Shown here piece after piece: positions 63,618 through 64,000 of a stretch of 64,000 bases of DNA. Each line of letters begins with the position of its first letter. Position 1 is the first letter of the stretch. This DNA is from Cephaloticoccus sp. (GTDB lineage: Bacteria; Verrucomicrobiota; Verrucomicrobiia; Opitutales; Opitutaceae): NCBI GenBank assembly GCA_021734075.1, contig JAIPJW010000005.1, positions 1 to 64,000 of the forward strand, read 5' to 3'. A program made the translations under genes and the position numbers. The notes under the pieces are model-generated. The model saw only the letters and a list, made by a program, of their open reading frames with translations. It did not search any database and was not told the origin of the DNA.

Positions 63618-64000
63618 GATCTTTCCTTTTTTTCTAGGGTTTCGAAGAGTTTGCGCAACTTTCTCCGTGCGCGAAATGCACGAACTTTGACCAGGGATCC
63701 GTTCCAACCCGTCAATTCACTGATATCGGCAATGGTTTTTTGCTCCAAATCCAACAGTCGGATGACCAATTGATCATCCGGTTTCAACTGGGCCAACAAC
63801 TTACCGACCAGCTCCTGGGCGGCCAGGGCATCATCCGGGGTCACTTCGTTGTCGTTGGTCAAGACCGCATCCAGCACGTCGGCTTCCTGCTCGGACAGGT
63901 CGGCCCACCGAAATTCCGGCCGCCGCTTCTGTGCGCGCAGATGGTCGATGCAGGTCGTCACGGCAATGCGCGACACCCAATGGGAAAATGGCACCGACCC
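63614..64000 (-). CDS. ECF-type RNA polymerase sigma factor (cut by window edge)
   Basis: C-terminal part, at least 128 residues. Region 2 helix PFSHWVSRIAVTTCIDHLRA and region 4 DLEQKTIADISELTGWNGSL-VKVRAFRARRKLRKLF are recognisable. The N-terminus lies beyond base 64000. It overlaps the membrane protein gene by ATGA. Likely directs a small envelope-stress regulon. Confidence 0.92.
   Translation of the reverse strand, partial: GSVPFSHWVSRIAVTTCIDHLRAQKRRPEFRWADLSEQEADVLDAVLTNDNEVTPDDALAAQELVGKLLAQLKPDDQLVIRLLDLEQKTIADISELTGWNGSLVKVRAFRARRKLRKLFETLEKKERS

Overview
The window looks like chromosome of a Verrucomicrobiota bacterium, most likely of the Opitutales/Opitutaceae type. This is inferred from gene content, not from a marker gene. 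Pointers are a giant lectin plus autotransporter-repeat protein with a PEP-CTERM tail, a second type of C-terminal sorting tail (poly-Gly), type II (eukaryote-like) glutamine synthetase, a caa3 oxidase cluster with SCO/CusF-like copper proteins, GH127/GH172 family glycosidases, and start codons that almost never follow a Shine-Dalgarno sequence. It is dense, mostly housekeeping DNA: no gap between genes exceeds about 250 bases, and there are no rRNA genes, phage, insertion sequences or CRISPR arrays.

Layout. 1-4234: large secreted lectin/beta-strand-repeat protein whose PEP-CTERM anchor is cut by an in-frame amber codon. 4305-7766: lolD, lolC/E and lysS (all minus). 7893-10322: MgtC/DUF4010 membrane protein and a dicarboxylate/amino-acid symporter, followed by a paired REP-like palindrome. 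10404-14139: three translationally coupled glycosidase genes (GH127-like, GH172/DUF2961, GH32/43-like). 14249-15921: lipB-lipA for lipoate. 15999-19632: an NHL/Ig-like surface protein and a PL22-like beta-propeller. 19636-21180: YndJ membrane protein and a DUF1990 gene broken by a frameshift in a C7 run. 21283-26189: PhoD-like phosphatase, AMP nucleosidase, an AraC regulator divergent from a PhyH dioxygenase, and a DapA-family aldolase.

26240-36533 is a full aerobic terminal-oxidase locus: copper proteins (HxHP-repeat membrane protein, SCO with a CusF-like domain), heme A synthesis (ctaA, ctaB), a DUF420/CtaM-like protein, a cupredoxin lipoprotein, the four caa3 subunits (subunit II fused to cytochrome c) and CtaG. 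36601-42189: SLC13 permease, metallo-beta-lactamase-fold protein, M3 oligopeptidase and a second PhyH protein. 42260-46274: groEL, groES, dnaK (minus), without a visible CIRCE operator. 46498-52582: Lon-N-terminal-domain protein, tRNA-Thr(CGU), queA, TPR protein, accA, YmdB-like phosphodiesterase, ilvB.

52636-57873: CHASE2 adenylate/guanylate cyclase, FecR-domain protein and O-antigen-ligase-type membrane protein, all minus. 57993-59027: glutamine synthetase II. 59249-60940: a tiny 148-residue protein kinase, a PP2C phosphatase and a gamma-glutamylcyclotransferase-like protein. 60926-62607: dnaX with an A10 slippery run predicted to give both gamma and tau, directly downstream of the SRP RNA gene. 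62864-64000: ECF sigma factor (cut by the window edge), a one-helix membrane protein and a Spy/CpxP-like protein, probably one envelope-stress unit.

The points most worth a second look are the amber codon inside the PEP-CTERM signal, the dnaX slippery run, the minimal kinase/PP2C pair, the coupled furanosidase operon whose last stop codon lies inside a REP-like palindrome, and the CHASE2-FecR-ligase cluster.
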